Source of the DNA: Shewanella sp. ANA-3
GTDB taxonomy: Bacteria; Pseudomonadota; Gammaproteobacteria; Enterobacterales; Shewanellaceae
Length of the DNA stretch: 64,000 nucleotides
Direction of reading: 5' to 3'
NCBI RefSeq assembly: GCF_000203935.1
Contig: NC_008577.1
Coordinates: 3,472,001 to 3,536,000, forward strand
The notes under the pieces were generated by a model. It saw nothing but the letters and a program-made list of their open reading frames with translations, ran no database searches and had not been told where the DNA came from. Made by a program: the position numbers and the translations under genes. Positions 1 to 9,892 of the stretch are shown here, in pieces (positions within the stretch are counted from its first letter, which is position 1; every line of letters starts with the position of its first letter).

Positions 1-606
1 GATTGAAGCAGATTCTTGGCTAGGGCCGCCCTGTGACACCATCACCATGGCAGGACGCAGTAAACGGCTGTTCAGCTCATAACCCTTTTGCATCACTAAC
101 ATCACAGTATTGGCTGGATACTCAGCGCTTGGCTGCATACCAATGGCTTGATGTTGGTCAGGGTTGAAGGCTTGCCCCTGTGGATCGATAGGTTTTACCC
201 CAAACTTAGCCACGGCGGTCAAGAAGCTCTTTTGCGTAAGCTCAACACCTTCGAACAGTGCTTTGGTGGTTTCATCCTGTGGATTAGTACCTTGCAGCGC
301 ACGTTCCATATTGTCTAACACTGGCAGTAATTCGTTGGCGAATTTTTCCAATGCAAACTTGTTCGCCTTTTCCACATCCATCGCAGCACGGCGGCGAATG
401 TTGTCTACTTCGGCAGCAGCACGGATAACTGAATCTTTTTGCTCTTCAACTTTCGCCAAAGCGTCAGCGAGTAACTGTTCCAGCTCTTCAATACGGAAAT
501 TGGCTTGGGTAAGCTCGTCAATCAGACTCGCTTCTTCGGTAGAAACTTCAGACTCTACACCCTCTTGGATCAGATCCTGTTCTGCTTTAATCGACTCGTT
601 GCTCAT
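1..606 (-). CDS. grpE: GrpE nucleotide exchange factor (3' end cut by window edge)
   Basis: GrpE releases ADP from the Hsp70 chaperone DnaK in the cytoplasm. The reverse strand from the ATG at 604-606 reads 202 codons without a stop before the window ends. The family is usually about 200 residues, so only a few C-terminal residues are missing. The N-terminal acidic stretch ([16 protein letters not shown]) leads into a long helical coiled coil with the segment [16 protein letters not shown]. The C-terminal beta domain contains [19 protein letters not shown] and [14 protein letters not shown], both typical of GrpE. It is divergent from nadK, an arrangement common in gammaproteobacteria. A heat-shock promoter is visible just upstream. 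Confidence 0.96.
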
Positions 607-652
607 TTTCACTCCAGCTAAAAATGCTTTGTTTCTAAATACTCTGGGCATA

Positions 653-680
653 TTATGGGGATCAATTTTGACGTTTCAAG
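653..680 (-). promoter_or_regulatory. sigma-32 (RpoH) heat-shock promoter of grpE
   Basis: On the reverse strand CTTGAAA (680-674) is followed after exactly 13 bases by CCCCATAA (660-653). This matches the RpoH consensus CTTGAA-N13-17-CCCCAT. It lies 47 bases before the grpE ATG and partly within the leader of nadK. Heat-shock control of grpE is well established in enterobacteria. Its use here is inferred from the sequence match. Confidence 0.85.
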
Positions 681-705
681 GCCTAAGGCCAGATCTAGCA
701 TAAAT

Positions 706-1584
706 ATGACCACAAAGTTCCACACCATTGGCCTGATTGGCAAGCCGCACCACCCAGGGACAAATCAAACCCTCAAACGTCTGCACCACTGGCTGACGGT
801 GCAAGGGTATGAAGTCCTCGTGGAAGAGCGCGTTGCCAGCGAGTTAGGGACCAATATCATCGCGGTCGATTTATTAGAGATTGGCGCACGCTGCGATTTA
901 GCGATAGTCGTGGGTGGCGATGGCAATATGCTCGGCGCCGCCAGAGTGCTGGCCCGCTTCGATGTGGGCGTGATTGGTGTAAACCGTGGCAATCTAGGTT
1001 TTTTAACGGATTTACCGCCCGATGCCTTTGAAGAAGCGCTCGCCAAAGTGCTCGATGGGGAATTTGATACCGAGCACCGCTTTTTACTCGAAGCCGAGGT
1101 CTATCGTCACGGCATGTTAAAAGCGAGCAATACCGCAGTGAATGAGGCAGTGCTGCATCCTGGTAAAATCGCCCATATGATTGAATTTGAAGTCTATATA
1201 GACAATCAATTCATGTACAGTCAACGTGCCGACGGCATGATAGTCTCAACCCCGACGGGGTCTACCGCCTATGCCCTGTCGGCAGGTGGCGCCATTCTGA
1301 CCCCCAATTTACAGGCATTAATCTTAGTGCCTATGTTTCCACATACACTGTCGTGTCGCCCCATAGTGGTCGATGCCTGCAGCACCATTAAGATGGTCGT
1401 CTCCCCTGAAAATGGCGAAAATCTCGAAGTAAGTTGTGATGGCCACGTGCATTTAGCCGTCTTACCCGGCGATGAAATCATAGTGCGCCGCAGCTCCGAG
1501 CAGCTCAGACTTATCCACCCTAAAGGCCATAATTACTTCCATGTGTTACGCAGTAAGCTCGGCTGGGGCAGTAAGCTGTTTTAA
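706..1584 (+). CDS. nadK: NAD kinase
   Basis: ATP-dependent phosphorylation of NAD+ to NADP+ in the cytoplasm. The 292-residue product from ATG 706 equals the E. coli enzyme in length. An in-frame upstream codon at 655 would add 17 residues unlike the family, so 706 is preferred although its ribosome site is weak. Diagnostic motifs are [14 protein letters not shown] (about residues 68-81), [11 protein letters not shown], and the NAD-binding [20 protein letters not shown]. The gene is monocistronic, divergent from grpE, and followed by a long regulatory region that belongs to lldP. Confidence 0.96.
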   Translation: MTTKFHTIGLIGKPHHPGTNQTLKRLHHWLTVQGYEVLVEERVASELGTNIIAVDLLEIGARCDLAIVVGGDGNMLGAARVLARFDVGVIGVNRGNLGFLTDLPPDAFEEALAKVLDGEFDTEHRFLLEAEVYRHGMLKASNTAVNEAVLHPGKIAHMIEFEVYIDNQFMYSQRADGMIVSTPTGSTAYALSAGGAILTPNLQALILVPMFPHTLSCRPIVVDACSTIKMVVSPENGENLEVSCDGHVHLAVLPGDEIIVRRSSEQLRLIHPKGHNYFHVLRSKLGWGSKLF

Positions 1585-1747
1585 GCCCACATTAGGCGAA
1601 GGCATAATGGCCACAAAGGCACGCCATCATTAATCACTCAGGTTAATTCCCATACCAGTTGTTAACAGAATGGTGTGTTGCGGCTGCGCGGCTGTAAACC
1701 GCTTTATTAACCGTTATTAAATTTCAGATTAAAACAAAATTCATTAA

Positions 1748-1761
1748 GTGATATTCATCAC
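1748..1761. promoter_or_regulatory. CRP-like site (distal)
   Basis: GTGATATTCATCAC has GTGA-N6-TCAC symmetry, matching the core of the CRP consensus TGTGA-N6-TCACA. It lies about 575 bases before the lldP start, so it is either a distal site or one for an upstream start point. Judged by match only. Confidence 0.4.
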
Positions 1762-2075
1762 GCAAAATTTAGTCATTACTAAAACGTGATCCATCCCTCA
1801 TTATTCCTCACGCTGCAAACCCCAATAAAAATCTATTTATTCATACTGTTAATAAATAATATCCAGCTGAGTAATTTTCCAACCCACAATAAAGCGAGAC
1901 ATAAGTCACATCTTAATATTGTCTTAAAAATCCATTAAGTGCTCATTAATGAAATAAATGGATCAGTTAATTGCAATACTGATAGCTAATTTAGTGAATA
2001 TGTCGATTTTTATAACCTGAAGGAATAGAAATTAGCGAAACATCCCATTATCGAAATATAAAAAACCACCTTCGA

Positions 2076-2089
2076 GTGACATGGATCAC
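2076..2089. promoter_or_regulatory. CRP-like site (middle)
   Basis: GTGACATGGATCAC, followed by AG, gives GTGA-N6-TCACA and so matches nine of the ten consensus core positions. It is 245 bases before the lldP ATG. In Shewanella CRP is the main regulator of anaerobic respiration and many carbon genes; use at this promoter is inferred. Confidence 0.5.
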
Positions 2090-2154
2090 AGTTAAGAAAA
2101 TCCCATGAGAGAAGCCTCCCGCAGCACTGTAAATTAGCATTCTATACAGCAGCC

Positions 2155-2174
2155 AAAATGATCTAGATCATATT
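2155..2174. promoter_or_regulatory. CRP-like site (proximal)
   Basis: AAAATGATCTAGATCATATT contains the perfect 12-bp palindrome TGATCTAGATCA, the same centre as the ideal CRP site, but with T for C next to the right half. FNR-family proteins recognise the related TTGAT-N4-ATCAA, so a dual CRP/FNR-type site is possible. Its distance of 160 bases from the lldP ATG fits an activator site. Confidence 0.55.
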
Positions 2175-2334
2175 AGTTAAGCCCCGAATAGCGTCTAGTA
2201 CACACCACAGAATGTTGTGACTCATGGTATTGGCAGTGAAACCTGCTGATTTATCAGTCGGAGAGTCTGACAGGAAAACACTAGTAAGATCCAAATATAA
2301 ATAATAAGACAGACCACTTTATGTAGAGGCAAGC

Positions 2335-3978
2335 ATGACAATACTTCAACTCCTCGCCAGCTTGACGCCAGTAATCAGTGTAATGATCTTTCTCGTATTA
2401 CTCAGAATGCCAGCGTCCAAAGCTATGCCCATCTCCATGATAATCACAGCGCTGGCCGCCGTGTTTATTTGGCAAATGGATACCACACTATTAGCCGCAT
2501 CGGTTCTCGAAGGACTGCTGTCAGCCATCACCCCATTAACCATCATCTTCGGCGCGGTATTCCTGCTCAACACCCTGAAATACTCAGGGGCAATGGATAC
2601 CATCCGCGCGGGCTTCACTAACATCAGTGCCGACGCCCGTGTGCAGGTGATCATCATCTGTTGGTTATTCGGAGCCTTTATCGAAGGTAGTGCGGGCTTT
2701 GGGACGCCCGCCGCGATTGGTGCACCGCTGCTGGTATTACTGGGCGTTCCACCAGTTGCCGCAGCCGTAGTGGCCTTGATTGCCGACTCAGCTTGTGTGT
2801 CCTTCGGTGCGATTGGTTTACCCGTGCTATTTGGTATGGAGCAAGGTTTAACTCAAGGCGGTGTGAGCTTAGCAGCTGAACAGTTTGCAGCCCATGGCGG
2901 TAGCTACGTTGGTTATGCTCGCTTTATCGTGATGCATATGATCACTATCGACTTAATTACAGGTACCTTAATTCCACTGGTCATGGTGACCATACTGACA
3001 GGATTCTTCGGCCGCAATAAATCTTTTAAAGAAGGTTTAGCGATTTGGAAATTTGCGATTTTCGCCGGTCTTGCCTTTACCGTTCCTGCATGGATTATCA
3101 ACTACCTTGCAGGTCCTGAATTCCCATCTGTTATCGGTTCATTGGTCGGTATGGCCTTAGTCATCCCTGTTGCGCGTAAAGGATACTTACTGCCCAAAAC
3201 GCCTTGGAATGACTTTGCCGAAAATGATAGCCAAGAAGGTGCAAAAATTGAGACGACTGCTAAGTTCTCACAAATTGCCGCTTGGACACCTTATATCATC
3301 ATGGCTGCGCTATTAGTGCTTTCACGCACTGTAGCACCACTCAAAGCCTGGTTATCTAGTTTCAACATCAGCTGGACTGGCCTAATGGGCACTGAGCTTA
3401 AAGCCAGCTTTGCGACCTTATATGCTCCTGGCGCCTTCTTCGTGGCCGTGTGTATCTTAGGTTTCTTCCTGTTCAAGATGAAAAGCCCTGCGATTAAGCA
3501 ATCCATCGGCGTTTCATGCAAGTCTATGTTACCGACTATTATTTCATTAGGCGCATCCGTGCCTATGGTGAAAATCTTCTTAAACTCAGGTGTTAATGGT
3601 GCAGGTCTTGCGTCTATGCCCGTCGCCTTAGCCGATATGTTAGGCCAATCTATGGGCGCGGTTTGGGCATGGATGGCACCGATTGTGGGGATTTTTGGTG
3701 CCTTCCTGTCAGGTTCAGCCACCTTCTCCAACATGATGTTCTCCAGCCTGCAATACAGCGTGGCGGACAATATTGGCATGAACCATACACTGGTATTAGC
3801 ACTACAAGGTATCGGTGCTAACGCCGGTAATATGATGTGTGTAATGAACGTAGTGGCAGCCGCGACCGTTGTGGGTATGGCGGGTAGAGAATCTGAAATC
3901 ATCCGTAAAACTATGCCTGTTGCCATTGGCTACGCGTTACTTGCAGGCACTATCGCAACACTTTGGGGTGGCTTCTAA
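2335..3978 (+). CDS. lldP: L-lactate permease, LctP family
   Basis: Inner-membrane lactate:proton symporter that brings lactate to the dehydrogenases encoded downstream. The 547-residue product is almost wholly hydrophobic with about a dozen or more membrane spans, and is a typical LctP length. Family segments include [20 protein letters not shown] (about residues 112-131) and [19 protein letters not shown] near the C-terminus. ATG 2335 has GAGG seven bases upstream. It is the first gene of the lactate locus and is preceded by three CRP-like sites. A stable hairpin separates it from dld-II, so expression of the two may differ. Its position beside dld-II and lldEFG supports lactate rather than glycolate as main substrate. 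Confidence 0.95.
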   Translation: MTILQLLASLTPVISVMIFLVLLRMPASKAMPISMIITALAAVFIWQMDTTLLAASVLEGLLSAITPLTIIFGAVFLLNTLKYSGAMDTIRAGFTNISADARVQVIIICWLFGAFIEGSAGFGTPAAIGAPLLVLLGVPPVAAAVVALIADSACVSFGAIGLPVLFGMEQGLTQGGVSLAAEQFAAHGGSYVGYARFIVMHMITIDLITGTLIPLVMVTILTGFFGRNKSFKEGLAIWKFAIFAGLAFTVPAWIINYLAGPEFPSVIGSLVGMALVIPVARKGYLLPKTPWNDFAENDSQEGAKIETTAKFSQIAAWTPYIIMAALLVLSRTVAPLKAWLSSFNISWTGLMGTELKASFATLYAPGAFFVAVCILGFFLFKMKSPAIKQSIGVSCKSMLPTIISLGASVPMVKIFLNSGVNGAGLASMPVALADMLGQSMGAVWAWMAPIVGIFGAFLSGSATFSNMMFSSLQYSVADNIGMNHTLVLALQGIGANAGNMMCVMNVVAAATVVGMAGRESEIIRKTMPVAIGYALLAGTIATLWGGF

Positions 3979-3990
3979 GCCAATCTAAAC

Positions 3991-4014
3991 CTAAGGCCGC
4001 GTTGGCGGCCTTAG
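3991..4014 (+). terminator. Intercistronic hairpin between lldP and dld-II
   Basis: CTAAGGCCGC, loop GTTG, GCGGCCTTAG is a perfect 10-bp stem starting 12 bases after the lldP stop and followed by TCATTTTTAG. The U tract is interrupted, so it may be a partial terminator or an RNA-stabilising element that lowers dld-II output relative to the permease. Confidence 0.7.
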
Positions 4015-4041
4015 TCATTTTTAGCGTTGAGAGAGTAACTT

Positions 4042-6846
4042 ATGTCTATTAATTATGACGCTGTTTATAAAGAACTAATTCAACAACTCGGTGAATCAGC
4101 CGTCTCAAATGACCCTGTGCGCCGCTTTGCTTGGTCGACGGATGCCAGTTATTTCCGTATCGTGCCAGAAATCGTCGTTCACGCAGACACCCTAGAACAA
4201 GCCAAACAGACCTTAGCCATCGCCCGCGCCCATAAAGTGCCTGTGACTTTCCGCGCGGCAGGCACCAGTTTATCGGGCCAAGCCATTGGTGAAGGGATTT
4301 TATTGATCTTGGGCCACGATGGTTTTAGAACCATAGACATCAGCCCCGACAGCAATAAGATCACCTTAGGCGCCGCCGTTATCGGTGCCGACGCCAACGC
4401 CGCACTTAAGCCACTCAATAAAAAAATCGGTCCCGATCCGGCAACACTGGCCTCGGCCATGGTCGGCGGTATTGTGTCTAACAACGCCTCGGGCATGTGC
4501 TGTGGTACGGCGCAAAACAGTTACCAGACTATCGCCTCCGCCAAGCTATTATTTGCCGATGGCACTGAGCTCAACACGGGTTGTGATAAGTCTAAGGCCG
4601 CCTTTACCCAAAGCCACGGCGACCTGCTCGATTCACTGGCTTCACTCGCTAAATTGACCCGCAGCAATGAAGTGCTCGCGCAGCGCATCCGCAAAAAATA
4701 CTCCATCAAAAACACTACGGGTTATAGCATCAATGCCCTAGTGGATTTTGAAGATCCCTTCGATTTAATTAACCACTTAATCGTTGGCGCCGAAGGCACC
4801 TTAGCCTTTGTCGAAGAAGTCACTTACCACACGGTCGATGAAGCTAAATTTAAAGCCTCGGCGATGGCGGTATTCTTCAACATGGTGGATGCGGCGAGTG
4901 CCATTCCCCCAATTATTGGCGATAGTGTTGCCGCCGCCGAATTACTCGACTGGGCATCTATCAAGGCCGTGACCGGCAAAAAAGGCATGCCAGACTGGCT
5001 CAATGAGTTACCAGAAGGCGCGGCAATCCTATTGATCGAGTCCCGTGCTAACGATGCTCAAACCTTAGAAAGCTATACCCAAGATGTGATTGCCAAACTG
5101 GCGCACATCAAAACCGAGCGTCCGATTAGCTTCAGTAGCGACGCCAACGTGTACAGCAAATACTGGGCAATGCGCTCCGGCCTGTTCCCCATTATTGGTG
5201 GCGAACGACCAAAGGGCAGCTCAGTCATTATCGAAGACGTGGCCTTTAACGTAGAACATTTAGCCGCTGCGGCCGCCGATTTAACCGAGCTATTCCATAA
5301 GCACGGTTATCCCGAAGGCGTGATTTACGGCCATGCACTGGCGGGTAACTTCCACTTTATTATCACCCCGACCTTCGCCTCCCAAGCGGACATCGAGCGC
5401 TTCCAAGGCTTTATGCAGGACGTGGCCGAGATGGTGATCCATAAATACGATGGCTCGATGAAAGCCGAGCACGGTACTGGCCGCGCCGTTGCACCTTTCG
5501 TGGAAATGGAATGGGGCGCCGATGCTTACACCCTGATGAAACGCATCAAGCATATCTTCGACCCAGAAGGCCTGCTCAACCCCGGCGTGATCTTAAACGA
5601 CGACAGCACAGTACACGTGAAAAACATCAAGCCATGCCCTGTGGTCGATGATTTTGTCGATAAGTGTATCGAGTGTGGTTTCTGCGAAAAAACCTGCCCG
5701 ACTTCGGCGCTAAACTTCTCGCCACGTCAACGTATCGCCACCCTACGTGAAATTGAGCGCTTAGAGCAATCTGGCGATAAAGCCGCCGCAGAGAAAATGC
5801 GTGCCGATGCCAAGTATGATGTGATTGATACTTGCGCAGCTTGTCAGCTCTGTACTATCGCCTGCCCAGTCGACAACAGCATGGGTCAGCTAGTGCGTAA
5901 GCTGCGCACGCCCTATATCAGCACCACTGAGCAAAAAGTGTTGGATTTCCAAGCCAAACACTTCGGCGCAGTCAACCAAGTGATCAGCACAGGCTTTGAT
6001 GTGTTGGGAGTCATCCATAAAATCACCGGCGATGGTATCACCAACGCGCTGATGAAAACCGGTCGCTTACTCTCCAAAGAAGTGCCCTATTGGAATCCTG
6101 ATTTCCCGAAAGGCGGCAAACTGCCTAAACCGTCGCCCGCCAAAGCAGGTCAAGAAACCGTGGTTTACTTCCCTGCCTGTGGTGGTCGCACCTTTGGCCC
6201 AACACCGAAGGATCCCGATAATCGCACCTTGCCAGAAGTGGTTGTGACCCTGCTTGAACGTGCGGGCTATAACGTTATTACACCAGAGAAGACCCGCGAT
6301 TTATGCTGCGGCCAGATGTGGGAATCTAAGGGCGACTTTAAAAACGCCGACGCCAAACGCCAAGAGCTTATCGATGTGGTCAGCAAGATGAGTAATGGCG
6401 GCAAAATCCCGGTATTAGTCGATGCGCTGTCTTGTACCTATCGTACTCTCACGGGTAACCCTCAGGTGCAAATCACCGACTTGGTTGAGTTTATGCACGA
6501 CAAGCTGTTGGATAAGCTGAGCATCAATAAAAAGGTCAATGTTGCTCTGCACTTAGGTTGTAGTGCTCGCAAGATGAAGTTAGAGCCTAAGATGCAAGCC
6601 ATTGCCGATGCTTGTTCGAGCCAAGTACACAAACCTGCGGGCATTGACTGCTGTGGTTACGCCGGTGAAAAAGGCCTGTATAAGCCAGAAATCAACGCCA
6701 GCGCCCTGCGTAATATTAAAAAGCTCATTCCTGTCGAGATTAAGGAAGGCTATTACGCCAACCGTATGTGTGAGGTCGGCTTAACGCAGCACAGTGGCAT
6801 TTCCTACCGCCACTTAGCGTATCTGCTCGAAGAGTGCAGCCGCTAA
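4042..6846 (+). CDS. dld-II: FAD/Fe-S D-lactate dehydrogenase Dld-II
   Basis: Respiratory D-lactate dehydrogenase that oxidises D-lactate to pyruvate and passes electrons to quinone at the inner membrane. The 934-residue protein has an FAD-binding PCMH domain (about 35-270, with VTFRAAGTSLSGQAIGEG and ASAMVGGIVSNNASGMCCG) and an FAD-oxidase C-terminal domain (about 280-525). Two 4Fe-4S motifs follow: CIECGFCEKTCP near 541 and CAACQLCTIACP near 598. Two cysteine-rich CCG segments lie near 755 and 869. This single-chain flavin plus Fe-S plan is that of the Dld-II enzyme described in S. oneidensis. It sits 63 bases behind lldP and ends at a strong terminator, so it is separate from lldEFG. Confidence 0.93.
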   Translation: MSINYDAVYKELIQQLGESAVSNDPVRRFAWSTDASYFRIVPEIVVHADTLEQAKQTLAIARAHKVPVTFRAAGTSLSGQAIGEGILLILGHDGFRTIDISPDSNKITLGAAVIGADANAALKPLNKKIGPDPATLASAMVGGIVSNNASGMCCGTAQNSYQTIASAKLLFADGTELNTGCDKSKAAFTQSHGDLLDSLASLAKLTRSNEVLAQRIRKKYSIKNTTGYSINALVDFEDPFDLINHLIVGAEGTLAFVEEVTYHTVDEAKFKASAMAVFFNMVDAASAIPPIIGDSVAAAELLDWASIKAVTGKKGMPDWLNELPEGAAILLIESRANDAQTLESYTQDVIAKLAHIKTERPISFSSDANVYSKYWAMRSGLFPIIGGERPKGSSVIIEDVAFNVEHLAAAAADLTELFHKHGYPEGVIYGHALAGNFHFIITPTFASQADIERFQGFMQDVAEMVIHKYDGSMKAEHGTGRAVAPFVEMEWGADAYTLMKRIKHIFDPEGLLNPGVILNDDSTVHVKNIKPCPVVDDFVDKCIECGFCEKTCPTSALNFSPRQRIATLREIERLEQSGDKAAAEKMRADAKYDVIDTCAACQLCTIACPVDNSMGQLVRKLRTPYISTTEQKVLDFQAKHFGAVNQVISTGFDVLGVIHKITGDGITNALMKTGRLLSKEVPYWNPDFPKGGKLPKPSPAKAGQETVVYFPACGGRTFGPTPKDPDNRTLPEVVVTLLERAGYNVITPEKTRDLCCGQMWESKGDFKNADAKRQELIDVVSKMSNGGKIPVLVDALSCTYRTLTGNPQVQITDLVEFMHDKLLDKLSINKKVNVALHLGCSARKMKLEPKMQAIADACSSQVHKPAGIDCCGYAGEKGLYKPEINASALRNIKKLIPVEIKEGYYANRMCEVGLTQHSGISYRHLAYLLEECSR

Positions 6847-6856
6847 AACACTGAAT

Positions 6857-6882
6857 AAACGGGGCTAGGGTTAGCCCCGTTT
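6857..6882 (+). terminator. Rho-independent terminator after dld-II
   Basis: AAACGGGGCTA, loop GGGT, TAGCCCCGTTT is a perfect 11-bp stem followed by TCTTT. It starts 11 bases after the dld-II stop and closes the lldP-dld-II transcript. Confidence 0.9.
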
Positions 6883-7148
6883 TCTTTAGAAGAAAACTAT
6901 TCTCATTTATCGAGCAAAACACTAAAAACAGGAGATAAATCACAAAATATAAACCAAGATAAACAGTTTAAATTCAACAAATTAAAATATTCTCATTTTT
7001 GCAAAAATCAACAAGGTCATTTACTAAATTAGCGCTACTTATTTACTTAAGATAAGCCTATATTTGATCAACTACCTTAGCATTTGTGTGGACTTTGGGG
7101 TCACAATGCAAGGCAATGTCGTTCACTAACAAGAAAGAGAAAAACACA
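6883..7148. other. lldEFG leader and promoter region
   Basis: AT-rich, gene-free 266 bp between the dld-II terminator and the lldE ATG. It must hold an independent promoter. A TTGATCAA palindrome is present near 7064, but no -35/-10 pair is convincing. Confidence 0.5.
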
Positions 7149-7892
7149 ATGAAAATCGCTCTTTTCATCCCGTGTCTCGTTAACCAAATGATGCCAGATG
7201 TGGCGATTGCCACCCTGGAATTACTGGAAAAGCTCGGACACCAAGTGATTCTACCCGCAGGCCAAACTTGCTGTGGCCAACCTATGACCAACTCGGGTTG
7301 CTTCGATGCAGCACGCAGTACTACCTTGAAATTACTTAATGCTTTCAAGGGTGTGGAATGTGATGCCATTGTTTGCCCTGCCGCCTCTTGTTTAGTGGCC
7401 GCCAAAGAAAACTTCCACGAGTTTGACAACAGCCCAGAAGCCCAAGCCGTTATCGACAAACTCTATGAGCTGACCGAGTTCCTCCACGATGTCGCCCCAA
7501 TCCCAGCGTTCAACAAGCCTTTTGCCCATAAGATCAGTCTGCAACTGAGCTGCCACGGCATTCGCATGTTGAGCCTTGCCACACCGAGCGAGCAAATGGG
7601 TCCACGATTCAACAAGGTAGAAGCCGTGCTCGCCAATATCGCCGGAATCGACATTGTGTATCCAGACCGTCGCGACGAATGCTGTGGCTTTGGTGGGACT
7701 TTTGCCGTTGATGAAGGCGCCGTATCCGCCAAGATGGGTAAAGATAAGGCCCAAGCCCACGCGGCAACGGGCGCGCAATATGTGGTTGGCTTCGACCCTT
7801 CATGCCTATTACACCTCGATGGCATGATCCGCAGACAACAATTGCCAATTGAAATTCGCCACATAGCGCAAGTACTTAACGCCGCGCTCTAG
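7149..7892 (+). CDS. lldE: L-lactate dehydrogenase complex subunit LldE
   Basis: CCG-domain subunit of the three-part L-lactate dehydrogenase LldEFG (LutABC in Bacillus), which oxidises L-lactate to pyruvate. The 247-residue product from ATG 7149 contains two CCG segments, TCCGQPMTNSG near residue 40 and DECCGFGGTFAVDEG near 178. These are thought to hold a cluster and contact the partner subunits. The reading frame is open upstream to 7086, but MKIALFIPCL is the conserved start. Spacing of 10 bases to lldF marks an operon. Confidence 0.94.
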   Translation: MKIALFIPCLVNQMMPDVAIATLELLEKLGHQVILPAGQTCCGQPMTNSGCFDAARSTTLKLLNAFKGVECDAIVCPAASCLVAAKENFHEFDNSPEAQAVIDKLYELTEFLHDVAPIPAFNKPFAHKISLQLSCHGIRMLSLATPSEQMGPRFNKVEAVLANIAGIDIVYPDRRDECCGFGGTFAVDEGAVSAKMGKDKAQAHAATGAQYVVGFDPSCLLHLDGMIRRQQLPIEIRHIAQVLNAAL

Positions 7893-7902
7893 GAGACCCA
7901 CT

Positions 7903-9297
7903 ATGGCATATCAACATAATCACGAGGCAACGGGTTCACAGGTTCACGCCCACAAGGCCGATATTTTCTGCCGTGATGAAACCCGTGTTGACTGGCACTC
8001 AAAAGCCCTTTGGGTGCTGCGGGAAAAACGTGACCGCGCCGCAGGCAGCTTACCCGAGTGGGAACAACTGCGTCAGTTAGGCTCCGAAATCAAACTGCAT
8101 ACCTTAACCAACCTTGCACAATACCTTGAAACCTTTGAGCAAAACTGCCTTGCAAACGGTATCAAAGTCCACTGGGCAAAGGATGGCGCTGAGCACAACC
8201 GTATCGTGCACGACATTTTAGCTAGCCATAAAGTGAAGAAGTTAGTTAAGTCTAAATCCATGCTCACAGAGGAATGTCACCTCAATCCTTACTTAGAGCA
8301 ACGTGGAATTGAAGTCATCGATACCGACTTGGGCGAGCGGATTATTCAGCTGGCAAAAATGCCACCTTCGCACATTGTGGTGCCCGCCATCCACATGAAA
8401 AAAGAAGAAGTGGGCGATCTGTTCCATGACAAATTAGGCACTAAGGCAGGCGAGTCCGATCCGCTATATTTGACCCGCGCCGCTCGTGCTCATCTGCGTG
8501 AGCAATTCCTCAGCGCCGATGCCGCCATGACAGGGGTAAACATGGCAATCGCCGATAAGGGCGCCGTGGTCGTTTGTACCAACGAAGGTAACGCAGATAT
8601 GGGCGCGAACCTGCCCAAGTTACAGTTGCATTCAATGGGTATCGACAAAATTGTCCCCGATATCGACAGCGCCGCCGTGTTACTGCGCACCCTAGCGCGT
8701 AACGCAACGGGTCAACCCGTCACCACCTATAGCGCCTTCTACCGTGGTCCACAGGTCGATGGTGAGATGCATGTGATCATCGTCGATAACGGCCGTACTG
8801 AAATGCTCAAGGATAAAATCCTTGCCGAATCATTGAAATGTATTCGCTGCGGTGGCTGTTTAAATACTTGCCCTGTGTATCGCCGCTCCGGTGGTTACAG
8901 TTACAACTACACCATTCCCGGCCCTATTGGGATTGCCGTAGGTGCCAAGCATGATGACACTAACTCCATCGCTTGGGCCTGTACCCTGTGTGGCAGCTGT
9001 ACCTATGTTTGCCCGACTAAGGTGCCGCTCGATAAGATTATTTTCCACCACAGACGCCTTAAGGCTGAAGCCGGACAACTCCCCTACGGCAAAAACGGTT
9101 ATATGCCACTAGTGGGTAAATTTATGGCAAGCACGACCCTGCTCAATTGCTCAATGGGCGCGGCTCGCACCGCACTGCGTATTTTGCCCGGCAGTCTGCT
9201 CAAGCCCTTTAGCGGCGCTTGGGGTAAATACCGTGAACTGCCCGTCGCCCCCAACTCCAGCTTCGAAGCTTGGTTTAAGAAACACAGGAGCCTATAA
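7903..9297 (+). CDS. lldF: L-lactate dehydrogenase complex Fe-S subunit LldF
   Basis: Iron-sulphur electron-transfer subunit of LldEFG. The 464-residue protein has an N-terminal LUD domain (about 60-290) followed by two 4Fe-4S motifs, CIRCGGCLNTCPVYRRSGG near 312 and CTLCGSCTYVCPTKVPLDK near 361. The C-terminal tail is that of LutB/LldF proteins. A GGAG ribosome site lies 8 bases before ATG 7903. It ends one base before the lldG ATG. Confidence 0.95.
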   Translation: MAYQHNHEATGSQVHAHKADIFCRDETRVDWHSKALWVLREKRDRAAGSLPEWEQLRQLGSEIKLHTLTNLAQYLETFEQNCLANGIKVHWAKDGAEHNRIVHDILASHKVKKLVKSKSMLTEECHLNPYLEQRGIEVIDTDLGERIIQLAKMPPSHIVVPAIHMKKEEVGDLFHDKLGTKAGESDPLYLTRAARAHLREQFLSADAAMTGVNMAIADKGAVVVCTNEGNADMGANLPKLQLHSMGIDKIVPDIDSAAVLLRTLARNATGQPVTTYSAFYRGPQVDGEMHVIIVDNGRTEMLKDKILAESLKCIRCGGCLNTCPVYRRSGGYSYNYTIPGPIGIAVGAKHDDTNSIAWACTLCGSCTYVCPTKVPLDKIIFHHRRLKAEAGQLPYGKNGYMPLVGKFMASTTLLNCSMGAARTALRILPGSLLKPFSGAWGKYRELPVAPNSSFEAWFKKHRSL

Positions 9298-9298
9298 G

Positions 9299-9868
9299 AT
9301 GTCTAGTAAGCACGAAATTCTCAATGCGCTCAAACTGTCGGCTTTAACAAACCATCCTATGCCAAGCATCGATGTCGCCCCGCGGGTAGAAGATCTGGTT
9401 GGCCAGTTTGAAACCAATCTTAAAACCGTGGCGGGCACACTGCACCGCGAAGGCGGTCTTGTGGCACTACAAGCCAAAGTGGATGAGCTTGTCGCCCAAG
9501 GCTTACAGGTTATCTCCCTCGTAGAGGGCGTCACGGCAAACCGTGAAGTACCGCCAACGGCACATGAACTTAGGGATATCGATTATGCGGTCATTCCTGG
9601 GGATGTTGGCGTTGCCGAAAATGGTGCCATTTGGGTGAATAATAAGAATTTAGGCCACAGAGTCACGCCTTTTATCTGTGAAAACCTGATCTTAGCGTTA
9701 CCTAGCACTAAAATTGTGCCCAACATGCATCAAGCCGCCAAGGACATTACCTTAGATGCGGGTGAGTTTGGTGTGTTTATCGCAGGTCCCTCAAAAACCG
9801 CCGATATCGAACAAGCCTTAGTCGTCGGCGCCCACGGTGCCTGCAGCTTAAATGTGTATCTGGTTTAA
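9299..9868 (+). CDS. lldG: L-lactate dehydrogenase complex subunit LldG
   Basis: Third subunit of LldEFG, a LUD-domain protein (LutC family). It is 189 residues from ATG 9299, which has AGGAG eight bases upstream and follows the lldF stop by one base. An in-frame GTG/ATG-type extension back to 9233 would overlap lldF and lacks a ribosome site, so it is rejected. Family segments seen are VIPGDVGVAENGAIWVNN and VGAHGACSLNVYLV at the C-terminus. A terminator follows 24 bases later. Confidence 0.93.
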   Translation: MSSKHEILNALKLSALTNHPMPSIDVAPRVEDLVGQFETNLKTVAGTLHREGGLVALQAKVDELVAQGLQVISLVEGVTANREVPPTAHELRDIDYAVIPGDVGVAENGAIWVNNKNLGHRVTPFICENLILALPSTKIVPNMHQAAKDITLDAGEFGVFIAGPSKTADIEQALVVGAHGACSLNVYLV

Positions 9869-9892
9869 TTGCTAGCGCGCTAAACCTTTAAG

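Larger units (their letters stand above)
1585..2334. other. 750-bp gene-free region upstream of lldP
   Basis: AT-rich and without a plausible gene on either strand. It holds three CRP-like palindromes (listed separately) and a GC-richer leader with short inverted repeats around 2240-2280, just before the lldP ribosome site. I could not assign a lactate-responsive operator with confidence. The length is large for a simple promoter and suggests several regulators or start points. Confidence 0.6.

Noticed and set aside
164..703. Open frame of 179 codons on + strand
   Set aside because: It is the complement of grpE; serine-rich composition with no family, and the reverse strand gives clear GrpE.
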